From the NCBI RefSeq assembly GCF_001644605.1, contig NZ_CP011388.1:4879501-4943500 (forward strand): a DNA stretch of 64,000 nucleotides, in the 5' to 3' direction. The position numbers were made by a program, and so were the translations under genes. Shown one piece after another: positions 27,672-35,423 of the stretch. Numbering within the stretch: position 1 is the first letter of the stretch; each line of letters opens with the position of its first letter. This DNA comes from Paenibacillus swuensis (lineage in GTDB: Bacteria > Bacillota > Bacilli > Paenibacillales > DY6). The notes beneath the pieces are model-generated. The model saw only the letters and a program-made list of their open reading frames with translations. It ran no database searches and had not been told where the DNA came from.

Positions 27672-28820
27672 ATGATGAACAAGATGTTGCCGCTGATTGC
27701 GGAGCCCGCTTATACCCTGACCAGTTGGTACACAAAGACGGTTGCCGGCATTGAATCCGAAGCCGGGCGGAGAGGGTTAAAACTTACCGTATATCCAACA
27801 GAGCTGAATGATGTCATGGAAGAGATACCAAACCCGGGAGCCATTCTTGTTCTTGGCAGCTCCGCGGCGTGGGAACAAACCGTATTGAATCAGTTGCATG
27901 CCGCGGGCGTTCATCCCATTCTCGTGAGTACGCATTTCCATGAGATGCAGTCCTCCTCGAGCTACATAGCCCTCGACCATTCCCGGGCTGCATGCGAATT
28001 GACCCGATCTGTTATAGATTCGGGCTGTAAGCGCCTGGCCTTCTGCGGCATGAATCCGGACTCCCTTACCGATTTACTGAAGCACCGGGGATATGTTACG
28101 GCTCATTCGCAGGCAAATATTCTAGTCCATGATGAGGACATTTACAGAATGGACGGCTCCATAAGCCGTTGTTTTGAGAAACTTTTACCGATGCTTCCTC
28201 AATACGACGCCGTGATATGCACGAACGATGTTGTCGCCGTCCTTTTGATCCAAACATTGAAAGAAATCTCACCTAACTTGTTATCCCGCTTGTCGATCAC
28301 CGGTTTTGGCGATACGATGACGGGCCGGATTACAACCCCTTCCTTAACCACGGTGACGCTGGATTATGCTGAAGCTGGCCGGAAAGCCGTGGATCTTCTT
28401 CTTTATCTTGTTAAGCATGATAAGGTCGTCTCTTCTTCCATAACGGTTGCCAGCCACATTCAAACTAGGGAAACGACCTCCGGTTTCCACGACATGCCGG
28501 TGGACGAAGGATCACATTTAACGCTCTCCAAATCTTCGAATGCAGTTTCAGCCCGAACGGAACAACAATTTTACCGAATGGAGCACCTCTTGCAGGAATC
28601 GGATTCATTAGACCTGGATATTCTTCGCGCCCTGCTCACAGGCAACACCTACGAATCCCTGTCGGAACATATAAACCTGTCGGTGACCGCAATCAAATAC
28701 AGAATAAAAAAGATGCTGATTCGGTCCGAATCAACATCTAAAGCGGAGCTCCTGAAGCTCATCAGCACTTATGTGGAACAGAGCGACAACCTGAAAAATC
28801 TGTACGGGTGTTCAGGATAG
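27672..28820 (+). CDS. Regulator with LacI-type sensor and C-terminal helix-turn-helix
   Basis: A 382-residue protein. Residues 5-290 match the periplasmic-binding-protein-like effector domain of LacI/GalR regulators: YTKTVAGIESEAGRRGLKL, YIALDHSRAACELTRSVI, YDAVICTNDVVAVLLIQ, SITGFGD and LTTVTLDYAEAGRKAVDLL. The usual LacI N-terminal helix-turn-helix is missing; the protein starts directly with MLPLIAEPAYTLTSWY. Instead residues 314-366 (LDILRALLTGNTYESLSEHI, then NLSVTAIKYRIKKML) look like a LuxR/GerE- or sigma-4-type helix-turn-helix. ATG 27672 has GGAG 8 bases upstream. It is divergent from the amidohydrolase operon, which it probably controls in response to a sugar. Its 3' end overlaps the convergent AraC gene by 9 bases. 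Confidence 0.82.
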   Translation: MMNKMLPLIAEPAYTLTSWYTKTVAGIESEAGRRGLKLTVYPTELNDVMEEIPNPGAILVLGSSAAWEQTVLNQLHAAGVHPILVSTHFHEMQSSSSYIALDHSRAACELTRSVIDSGCKRLAFCGMNPDSLTDLLKHRGYVTAHSQANILVHDEDIYRMDGSISRCFEKLLPMLPQYDAVICTNDVVAVLLIQTLKEISPNLLSRLSITGFGDTMTGRITTPSLTTVTLDYAEAGRKAVDLLLYLVKHDKVVSSSITVASHIQTRETTSGFHDMPVDEGSHLTLSKSSNAVSARTEQQFYRMEHLLQESDSLDLDILRALLTGNTYESLSEHINLSVTAIKYRIKKMLIRSESTSKAELLKLISTYVEQSDNLKNLYGCSG

Positions 28821-29657
28821 ATTTATTTTCCTTACGGCCGATGGCGAACATCCCCGGAGTTGTTTGAATACCCGGTTAAACGTAGGGATGCTTCGAAACC
28901 CGCAGCGGTAAGCAATTTCCGTTACCGGAACATCCGTAAGCTGAAGCAGCCTGTCCGCTTCCGTGACACGGTAACTCGTTATATATCGGCCGACGGTCAT
29001 ACCTGTGGCCTCCTTAAAGAAGCGGGAGAAATGGTACACGCTCATGTTGGATACAGCGGCGAGCTGATTCAGCTTCAGCTCGTTAGCATAATGCGCTTCC
29101 ACATAATCGAAAACATGTTGCAGCCTTTCCAGTTTCGTTCTGTGCCTCGTTTGTTCATAGCCGGAGTAGACCTGATGCGGGACATCGCGGTAAACGATTT
29201 TCATAAGTTCATAGATGCTTGCCTTCACCGCCAGGGGGCATTCCTGATCCTGTTGCAAGCTCTCCTGATAAAGCTCCAGTACCGGCTTCAGAAGTCGCAT
29301 ATACAGTTTCCCGTCCTCCCCCTGCCGGGGCTTGGGGATATGGGGTTGCGCGACAATCCTGACCCTAACTTTCTCCGCGAGCTCATCATACAAAGTTAAA
29401 CCGTATTGGATGATGAATACACGGCTTCCTTCAGGCAGAGGAGCATAATGATGAACCTGACCCGAATGAATGAGGAACAGATCTCCCTCTCCTAACGTAT
29501 AGGAATCCTGATTTAACCCTACTCGTTGCCGCCCTTGCATAACGTAAACAACCTCGATCTCGTCATGCCAATGGGGGGAATATTCAATATCCCCGGTCTC
29601 AAAACTATGGATCGGACGCGTTGAGGTCGTCCTGCCTTTCTGTTGCCACGCGCGCAC
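28812..29657 (-). CDS. AraC-family transcriptional regulator
   Basis: A 281-residue regulator with a cupin domain (HWHDEIEVVYVMQGRQRVGL, GEGDLFLIHSGQVHHY) and two C-terminal helix-turn-helix units (LAAVSNMSVYHFSRFFKEATG; IAYRCGFRSIPTFNRVFKQLRGCSP). The start is a GTG at 29657 with GGAGGT 8 bases upstream. It lies 94 bases downstream of the GH3 gene on the same strand, so it may be the third gene of the GH43-like/GH3 operon. Its end overlaps the convergent LacI-like gene by 9 bases. Confidence 0.9.
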   Translation of the reverse strand: MRAWQQKGRTTSTRPIHSFETGDIEYSPHWHDEIEVVYVMQGRQRVGLNQDSYTLGEGDLFLIHSGQVHHYAPLPEGSRVFIIQYGLTLYDELAEKVRVRIVAQPHIPKPRQGEDGKLYMRLLKPVLELYQESLQQDQECPLAVKASIYELMKIVYRDVPHQVYSGYEQTRHRTKLERLQHVFDYVEAHYANELKLNQLAAVSNMSVYHFSRFFKEATGMTVGRYITSYRVTEADRLLQLTDVPVTEIAYRCGFRSIPTFNRVFKQLRGCSPSAVRKINLS

Positions 29658-29751
29658 GGTCTTCGACCTCCAACCTGAAATATAGCTTCATTCTAGCTCA
29701 GTCGGATGCAGAATGTAAGACCGCGCGCGTAATCACGTACATGAAATCGGA

Positions 29752-32340
29752 TTAAACCACCGTTAAACGCACGGTTTGCCTGATATCCGCTGACGAGGAA
29801 CCCAACATCAACTCGAAATCACCGGGCTCTACGATCCAGTTCAACGATTCATCTAACAATCTCAGCATACGCGGGGTGATGGTGAATGTCACATGGACAC
29901 ACTCACCCGCTTCGACCGTCACTCGTTTATAGTCTTTGAGCGAGAACAATGGAGTGGCCACAGTACCGTACAAATCGCGAATATACAGCTGTACAACCTC
30001 ATCGCCGTCCACTCCTCCTGTGTTCCTCACCTCGATTGAAAGCGTCGTTTCTTCGTCCTTGTCCACCGTCGTCTTCGATAACTTCGGTGTTCCGTATTCA
30101 AAGGTCGTATAGCTGAGACCGAAACCGAATGGAAACAACGGTTTATCCGGCATATCATTATAGCCGCTGTTGCGCCCGCGGGGCTCCGTATTATAACACA
30201 TGGGCAACTGCGCCACATGCTGAGGGAATGTGATGGGCAGGCGGCCCGCCGGATTGACAGCTCCATAAAGAATATCGGCAATCGCACTCGATCCCGCTTG
30301 ACCTGGATACCATACATGGAGGATGGCGCCCGCTTTACTCACCCAGTGTTGCATGGTCACCGCGCTGCCCCCGTACAGCACAACAATCACTTGCTTCCCC
30401 AGATCGGCCACATCCGTAATCAGCTTCTCCACGGACTGCGTCAGGTCGAGGTTGGCACGGTCGCTCCCCTCCCCTTCCGTCAGTCCAGCCGTCACGATGA
30501 CCGTTTCATAACCTTCCAACAGCGAGGCATAATCCGTCCGCGGTTGCACCCGGTCAGGCTGATAATCCCAAGTCAGCTTTAACCTCGGAGATGTGCCTGA
30601 GGTTCCGAACATGACGGAAATCGGATATTTCTTTCCTTTTTCCAGATCGTAACATGCGTATTGACAATCACTGACCGTATCATGAAACCGATCAATTAAC
30701 ATTTCCCCGTCTATGCTCAGTGAAATTCCGCCGTTAGCTTCCATGCAGAACGAAAATTGCCCGCTTGCGGGCGCTTCAATAAATCCTTTCCACTCGGCTG
30801 AGAATTCCCCGCCAGCAGGGAATTGAGCATGCTGCGCTACAGGCCCATCCGACCAGTCAAAGTGAAGTTCCGCATCCGTCCGCTTCACCACAGGCTGGCC
30901 GCAATACGTCTTATCCGGTTTGAAATAACCGTATAACCCTTGCTCTATGCCTTGATCCGTGATGCAACTAAACACTTTCTGCGGGATGACCGAGTAGGAT
31001 TGCCCCTGTCCTGCCGCCGGCTCCACAACCTCCGCTTCTTCCATCACATCAGCCAAGGAAGGGACCTCGATGCCCCAAGTGGAATATCCCCCTAATTTAG
31101 GCGCTTTGGCAAGTGATCCCATGATCGCGACCTTCCCGCCTTTGACCAGGGGCAGGACATTGTCGTTCTTTAGCATAACGATGGATTTCGTCGCGGCGCG
31201 ATAGGCCACTTCACCGTGCTTCGCGCATGCTGTAACGGCTTCAGTTTCTTTGAAGTCCAGCGAGAGTTCCTCATCAAACAGTCCCCGTTCAAATTTCACC
31301 CGAAGAATATCAACGACCAGAGCATCAATGTCTTCCTCAACCAGCAGTCCGCGGTCCAAAGCTTCCTCTAAGGAAGAATACCCGTTCTCGCCAAGGAAGC
31401 TTGGAATCTCCCGGTGCAATCCAGCCTTGACCGCTCGCGCGGCAATACGCGCATAGTCATTGTCCTCCACCCGATGCAAGGTTTTCGCTTTGTGCATAAG
31501 ACCGTAATCCGTCACAACAAAGCCTTTAAACCCAAGGTAGCCTTTGAGCATATCTGTCAGAAGCCACTTGTTGAGTCCGACTGGGATGCTGTCCAAAGCG
31601 TTATAAGATGCCATCACCGAGCGTACGCCCGCTTCCTCAATACATGCCTGATACGGTACAAAATACAGAGATTTCAAAACTCGCTCCGAATGATAGACAG
31701 GCCCGCTGTCCCTTCCGCCGTCCCCGCTATTCGCAACGAAGTGCTTGGGCGTGGTTACAATTCCCGCCGACTCTAAGCTTCGGCAGAAGCTGACCGCCGT
31801 CTTGGACGTGAGCACCGGGTCCTCGCCATACGTTTCTTCCACCCTTCCCCACCGTAAATCTCTCGCCATATCGATGGTAGGCGACAGCACTTGGCGTATA
31901 CCGCGCGCTTTGCTCTCCGCCGCGATGACACCCGATACTTCTTCCATAAGCTCCGGATTCCACATGGCCGCGAGTCCGATCGCCTGAGGGAACGATGTGG
32001 CCCCTTTAAGGCATAACCCGTGCAGCGCCTCCGCCGAAATGAACGGAGGGATGCCCAGCCGCGTATTTTCCTTGCAATGACGCAATACGCCGTTTACGAT
32101 TTCCACTTCCTTCTCCAGCGAATGCGGCATCATAATCCGTTCAAAGGCGATTCCGCCCAAGCCATGTTCACTAATCAGATGCTTCTTCGACAAATCTCCG
32201 TTCTCATCCATAAGCTCCTGGAGAAAAACACATTGCATCTGGGCAATTTTCTCCTTGATGTTCATCAGTGCTAACAATTGTGTTGCGCGTTCAGATGCTG
32301 TCAGCGTTCGGTCCATATAACTAATGCTGGTAGAGGTCAT
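29752..32340 (-). CDS. GH3 beta-glycosidase with PA14 domain
   Basis: An 862-residue enzyme without a signal peptide. The N-terminal GH3 barrel (1-350) has the substrate-binding KHFVANSGDGGR motif and the nucleophile D278 in GFVVTDYG, a variant of the common SDW. The C-terminal GH3 sandwich is split by a PA14-type domain (about 455-600, with EWKGFIEAPASGQFSFCM). An FN3-like domain ends the protein (from about 740). The general layout is that of bacterial beta-glucosidases and beta-xylosidases; PA14 insertions usually shape the active site for short oligosaccharides. It starts 7 bases after the GH43-like gene, so both are on one transcript. Confidence 0.92.
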   Translation of the reverse strand: MTSTSISYMDRTLTASERATQLLALMNIKEKIAQMQCVFLQELMDENGDLSKKHLISEHGLGGIAFERIMMPHSLEKEVEIVNGVLRHCKENTRLGIPPFISAEALHGLCLKGATSFPQAIGLAAMWNPELMEEVSGVIAAESKARGIRQVLSPTIDMARDLRWGRVEETYGEDPVLTSKTAVSFCRSLESAGIVTTPKHFVANSGDGGRDSGPVYHSERVLKSLYFVPYQACIEEAGVRSVMASYNALDSIPVGLNKWLLTDMLKGYLGFKGFVVTDYGLMHKAKTLHRVEDNDYARIAARAVKAGLHREIPSFLGENGYSSLEEALDRGLLVEEDIDALVVDILRVKFERGLFDEELSLDFKETEAVTACAKHGEVAYRAATKSIVMLKNDNVLPLVKGGKVAIMGSLAKAPKLGGYSTWGIEVPSLADVMEEAEVVEPAAGQGQSYSVIPQKVFSCITDQGIEQGLYGYFKPDKTYCGQPVVKRTDAELHFDWSDGPVAQHAQFPAGGEFSAEWKGFIEAPASGQFSFCMEANGGISLSIDGEMLIDRFHDTVSDCQYACYDLEKGKKYPISVMFGTSGTSPRLKLTWDYQPDRVQPRTDYASLLEGYETVIVTAGLTEGEGSDRANLDLTQSVEKLITDVADLGKQVIVVLYGGSAVTMQHWVSKAGAILHVWYPGQAGSSAIADILYGAVNPAGRLPITFPQHVAQLPMCYNTEPRGRNSGYNDMPDKPLFPFGFGLSYTTFEYGTPKLSKTTVDKDEETTLSIEVRNTGGVDGDEVVQLYIRDLYGTVATPLFSLKDYKRVTVEAGECVHVTFTITPRMLRLLDESLNWIVEPGDFELMLGSSSADIRQTVRLTVV

Positions 32341-32346
32341 CGTTCA

Positions 32347-33396
32347 TCACTCCTGATTTGATATGGTTTTAAGCGGTATAACCATGTTCCACGTAACCCC
32401 CTGAATATCCCAAGGTTCATCACCGTTACCGGTTGCGAGAAACAGGTGGGTTGGCTTACCGTCGTGGAACAACAGATTAGGTCTTTCCAGATTGCTCTGC
32501 TTCGTGACAGTGCCGTCGTCCCAAACGACGTCCCGCGTATAGGATAGAGGTTCAGGATGCAGCTTCCAGTGGACGCAATCCTCGCTTGTCGCGTAGACCC
32601 CCGCCCCCCACTCACCTGTAATTCCGCCTCCGTTGTTCTTGAAATCATCTTTCATGAGAACATGAAACTGATCGTCCTGATACCACAGATAAGGATCTTC
32701 CACATGAATATTTCCGTCATCAAACTGCAGAATCGGAGAGTCGCTTAACCGCTCGAAAGGACCTGCGGGATGCGGCGCTTTCACGATGCCCAGTTGTAAC
32801 GGAGCGTGCGCGTACTCCCTGGATTTATAGATCATGTACGTCGTGCCGTCAGGCATGATTACCGCGGATGGATTGGTCGTGATGGTACAATCCCAATGGC
32901 CGGGGGTGCGAGGCTCCAGCAGTGGCTGATCCATCCGCTCCCAAGGGCCGAATACCGATGTGGAGACGGCAACACCGATTCGCTTGCGGTTCCATACTTC
33001 GATGGCCCGTTCAGGGGAGATGAACTCCCCCGCTTCGGGAACAGGTCCGCCGAAGGTCGTTCCGAAATAATATAAATAATAAGTTCCCTTCCAATATTTA
33101 ATCGAAGGATTATGCTGATTCATCGCGTCGAAGTAGGAACGATGACGTCTCTCCATCACAACTTCCTGAAAGGTGTAAGGACCCTCCGGCGTATCGCTTA
33201 TAGCTCTTACGATTTCACTGTTAAACAGCCACTGCCACCCGAAACCCAACGCCTTTGGCCATCTCGATGCGAACATATGATACTTCCCGTCTTCGCCTTG
33301 AATGACTGAACCGCACCAGACAAAATAATCATCCATACGAAAACCGCCGTTCTTGGGTGCGGGAAGCAACTTCTCATTTATAGGGTTACTCAACAT
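32347..33396 (-). CDS. GH43/GH117-like five-bladed-propeller glycosidase
   Basis: A 349-residue cytoplasmic protein with the repeated strand pattern of clan GH-F/J propellers: DGKYHMFASRWP, GTYYLYYFGTTFGG, PDGTTYMIYKSREY, VEDPYLWYQDDQFHVLMKD and KPTHLFLATGNG. Acidic residues in VEDPYLW and GHWDCTITTNPS are likely catalytic. I cannot tell GH43 (arabinose/xylose release) from neighbouring families such as GH117. The ATG at 33396 follows GGAGG with a 6-base spacer; an ATG two codons earlier lies too close. It is the first gene of an operon with GH3 and probably AraC, pointing to disassembly of a short plant oligosaccharide inside the cell. Confidence 0.75.
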   Translation of the reverse strand: MLSNPINEKLLPAPKNGGFRMDDYFVWCGSVIQGEDGKYHMFASRWPKALGFGWQWLFNSEIVRAISDTPEGPYTFQEVVMERRHRSYFDAMNQHNPSIKYWKGTYYLYYFGTTFGGPVPEAGEFISPERAIEVWNRKRIGVAVSTSVFGPWERMDQPLLEPRTPGHWDCTITTNPSAVIMPDGTTYMIYKSREYAHAPLQLGIVKAPHPAGPFERLSDSPILQFDDGNIHVEDPYLWYQDDQFHVLMKDDFKNNGGGITGEWGAGVYATSEDCVHWKLHPEPLSYTRDVVWDDGTVTKQSNLERPNLLFHDGKPTHLFLATGNGDEPWDIQGVTWNMVIPLKTISNQE

Positions 33397-33503
33397 TAAC
33401 ATCCTCCATCTGTCATTGGACTCTGCTTCCCACTTTAGTGGATAAAATCAATGATCACTACTTATCCCCTGCTAACAAGTTCTCAAATATTGCTGTTTTG
33501 ACT

Positions 33504-33545
33504 CAAAAAAAAAGCAGTCAGCACTTGATCCTGTACTGATACTGC
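33504..33545 (-). terminator. Terminator of the fucU gene
   Basis: On the minus strand GCAGTATCAGTAC folds against GTGCTGACTGC with one 2-base bulge and one G-T pair, followed by nine T residues. Confidence 0.75.
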
Positions 33546-33582
33546 CTCTCTCTTATAGCAAAACATGAAGTTATCGATATCC

Positions 33583-34005
33583 CTAAACAAATATGCCTTT
33601 CTTCAATATAATATTGGCATAGAGCGCGCGCTCCCCTGTCGCCACAATCGCATAGGCTTTCTTCGCGCGTTCGTAGAACGCATATCGCTCCAGGTAATCG
33701 ATGGGAGAGGTCGTTTCCTGATCAATGATACATCTGTATTTATGCCATATGGTTGTCTCCGCCAGATCTCCCGGAACGACGGACATCAGCGCAATCGGGC
33801 TATCCGTGTATGTATCCAGGGGCATCAGTGACAGCACCGCCTTCAACAAATCCGGTAAACCGTGCCCATCGCATCTCACCACTCGGCTGGTATGGCTGGC
33901 GGCCGGAAAATTGCAATCGGCCAGTACAATCTCGTCACCATGACCCATTTCCATCAAGATTTTAATCAAATCCGGCGATATGATTGGCGGAATTCCTTTT
34001 AACAT
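33583..34005 (-). CDS. fucU: FucU/RbsD family sugar mutarotase
   Basis: A 140-residue protein, exactly the length of Escherichia coli FucU, which interconverts alpha and beta anomers of L-fucose. Family-typical stretches are MLKGIPPIISPDLIKILMEMGHGDEIVLAD with the active-site histidine in GHGDE, the SHTSRVVRCDGHG region, and the C-terminal YERAKKAYAIVATGERALYANIILKKG. The ATG at 34005 has GGGGAG 7 bases upstream; an ATG five codons earlier sits in front of that site. It is monocistronic, with its own promoter, operator and terminator. Fucose or a related 6-deoxy- or pento-sugar from plant side chains is the likely substrate. Confidence 0.88.
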   Translation of the reverse strand: MLKGIPPIISPDLIKILMEMGHGDEIVLADCNFPAASHTSRVVRCDGHGLPDLLKAVLSLMPLDTYTDSPIALMSVVPGDLAETTIWHKYRCIIDQETTSPIDYLERYAFYERAKKAYAIVATGERALYANIILKKGIFV

Positions 34006-34033
34006 CGTAAATCTCCCCATTCTTAAAATTAAT

Positions 34034-34078
34034 GTTATCGATAACCCTCAATTTATCAACAAAGATTTACGCTGTCAA
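34034..34078 (-). promoter_or_regulatory. fucU promoter with LacI-type operator at the start site
   Basis: On the minus strand TTGACA (34073-34078) and TAAATT (34050-34055) are 17 bases apart. The perfect 12-base palindrome GTTATCGATAAC (34034-34045) begins 5 bases below the -10 box, over the expected start point. CG-centred palindromes like this are typical LacI-family operators and the position fits repression. Confidence 0.75.
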
Positions 34079-34100
34079 TCCTAAATTTTAGGCGCAACAA

Positions 34101-34129
34101 AGAGTGCCGCCAATAAGATGCAGCACTCT
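34101..34129 (-). terminator. Terminator after the 95-residue protein gene
   Basis: On the minus strand AGAGTGCTGC pairs with GCGGCACTCT (one G-T pair), followed by TTTGTTG, 25 bases past the stop at 34154. Confidence 0.7.
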
Positions 34130-34153
34130 AACCATAACGTTTCCGTTGGGCGC

Positions 34154-34441
34154 TTACGCCAACAAACTAATCACTAACAACTCATACAACACAAGCGGCA
34201 GAATCACATTGTTGTAATAATAACCGCGCGCATCCACTTGAGCCACTTCCAAATACAGATGGTGGTCGTCAACGTTCGCGACCGTCCCTTGAATCGTTTC
34301 GCCGTGGATGGTTTCCACCTGAACCGGACGACCCACGCATTGAGCACATACGCCATAAGCGTCTTCCCGCATTTTCTTCAACGTCTCCACCATGCCGGTG
34401 TTCCCTTGCAGCACCGGTTGTACGCCAGTAACCTCTGTCAT
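34154..34441 (-). CDS. Small protein of unknown function, possibly Sm-like
   Basis: A 95-residue protein that I do not firmly recognise. The middle (VGRPVQVETIHGETIQGTVANVDDHHLYLEV) has the five-strand rhythm of small Sm-like/DUF2642-type barrels found in Bacillales. A Cys pair (CAQC) precedes it, and the last 20 residues (VILPLVLYELLVISLL) are very hydrophobic. The ATG at 34441 has GGAGGT 7 bases upstream. It lies 78 bases downstream of the second SMR gene with no terminator between, so it may be the last gene of the guanidine-riboswitch operon. Confidence 0.7.
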   Translation of the reverse strand: MTEVTGVQPVLQGNTGMVETLKKMREDAYGVCAQCVGRPVQVETIHGETIQGTVANVDDHHLYLEVAQVDARGYYYNNVILPLVLYELLVISLLA

Positions 34442-34519
34442 TTCAAGCACCTCCGAAGGATTTCATGAATATTGCTCATGCCATATCCTATGCGCCCGCC
34501 CAGAAAAGGTTCGTCGTTA

Positions 34520-34834
34520 TTAAGAAACTAACTTCAATCCGATGGCCGAACCAAGCACCATACAAAGGAACAGAATCCGCTTCAAACTTTTTGTTTCACC
34601 GTACACAATCATCCCGATTAGTGTACCGCCGGCAGCCCCGATCCCCGTCCATACGGCATAAGCCGTTCCCATGGGCAACGTGCGCATCGCGAACCAGAGC
34701 AAGATGAAGCTCACAGCGAAACTGCCCGACAACAACGCGTACGAAGTCCAATGCCGGTCCTTTTGCGCTTTATTCATCATGGCCACACCTGTCATTTCAA
34801 AAACACCCGCGCATACCAGATACATCCATGCCAT
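34520..34834 (-). CDS. ykkD: SMR family guanidinium exporter subunit (YkkD-like)
   Basis: A 104-residue membrane protein with four transmembrane helices. The conserved SMR glutamate is in helix 1 (CAGVFEMTGVAMM), and helix 3 has GTAYAVWTGIGAAGGTLIG, the packing motif of Gdx/SugE-type transporters. The ATG at 34834 follows GGAGG, one base past the stop of the upstream SMR gene, so the two are translated as a pair. The guanidine-I riboswitch upstream fixes the physiological role as guanidinium export, probably as a heterodimer like YkkC/YkkD. Quaternary-ammonium resistance is possible but less likely. Confidence 0.9.
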   Translation of the reverse strand: MAWMYLVCAGVFEMTGVAMMNKAQKDRHWTSYALLSGSFAVSFILLWFAMRTLPMGTAYAVWTGIGAAGGTLIGMIVYGETKSLKRILFLCMVLGSAIGLKLVS

Positions 34835-34835
34835 C

Positions 34836-35180
34836 TTACTCCGCCTCCTTCGCATTTACCGGTTCTTCCCCGTGCGTGGCTTTCAGGCCGATCACACCTA
34901 CTAACAGCAGCACAATAAGCGCAATTTTAATCCCGTATAAGGTTTCGCCAAAAAGGAATGATTCCGCAAGCACCGTACCCGCTGTCCCCAAACCTACAAA
35001 TACCGCGTAAACCGTACCGACCGGCAACTTCCGGGAAGCCGCGATCAACGCGTAAAAACTGACCGTAATGGCGACCACCGTAGCACCCCATTGCCACCAG
35101 GTTACGGAATGCTTCAAGCCAATCACCCATCCTACTTCAAAAAAAGCCGCCAAAAACACCTTCAACCATGATTGATTCAT
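34836..35180 (-). CDS. ykkC: SMR family guanidinium exporter subunit (YkkC-like)
   Basis: A 114-residue, four-helix SMR protein. Helix 1 has the proton/substrate-coupling glutamate in LAAFFEVGWVIGLKH, and helix 3 reads GTVYAVFVGLGTAGTVLAE. This WVIGLKH pattern resembles the Gdx (formerly SugE) guanidinium/H+ exchangers more than EmrE-type drug pumps. The ATG at 35180 has GGGAGG 9 bases upstream. It is the first gene behind the guanidine-I riboswitch and overlaps the operon with ykkD. Confidence 0.9.
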   Translation of the reverse strand: MNQSWLKVFLAAFFEVGWVIGLKHSVTWWQWGATVVAITVSFYALIAASRKLPVGTVYAVFVGLGTAGTVLAESFLFGETLYGIKIALIVLLLVGVIGLKATHGEEPVNAKEAE

Positions 35181-35241
35181 CTTTAATCCGCCTCCCTGTC
35201 TTCTCCTGTTGATCATTGCCGCAAACCGCAAAGCACAAAGC

Positions 35242-35365
35242 AAAAAGCCCGGGAAATATCGTCAGATATCTCCCGGGCTTTTGTCCCTCCGTGCAAGGCG
35301 CTGCATTATGGCAACGCGTTTTCCCTCGGACCAGCCAGCCGAAACGGCTGCGGAACCCTAGAAAA
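35242..35365 (-). promoter_or_regulatory. Guanidine-I (ykkC) riboswitch with terminator
   Basis: The minus-strand leader carries the conserved ykkC landmarks in order: CTAGGGTTCCGC, then a GCCGTTTCGGC hairpin, CTGGTCCGAG, and lower down ACGGAGGGACAAAAGCCCG. The last element runs into a strong terminator (AAGCCCGGGAGATATC against GATATTTCCCGGGCTT, then TTTTTG). When guanidine binds, the aptamer should use the GGGACAAAAGCCC strand and prevent the terminator. The start codon of ykkC is 62 bases further on. Recognition is by motif memory, not by a covariance model, but the match in order and spacing is strong. Confidence 0.92.
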
Positions 35366-35377
35366 CTTTATAATATA

Positions 35378-35406
35378 ACAATACCTCACATAAGCTGTAA
35401 TGTCCA
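35378..35406 (-). promoter_or_regulatory. Promoter of the guanidine riboswitch operon
   Basis: On the minus strand TGGACA (35401-35406) and TATTGT (35378-35383) with a 17-base spacer, ending about 15 bases before the first conserved riboswitch base. Confidence 0.5.
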
Positions 35407-35423
35407 GACTTTTGCCAAACTAA

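Noticed and set aside
28812-28820. Frameshift or fusion where the LacI-like and AraC genes overlap
   Set aside because: The genes are convergent and each has a full-length domain set; the 9-base overlap is ordinary.
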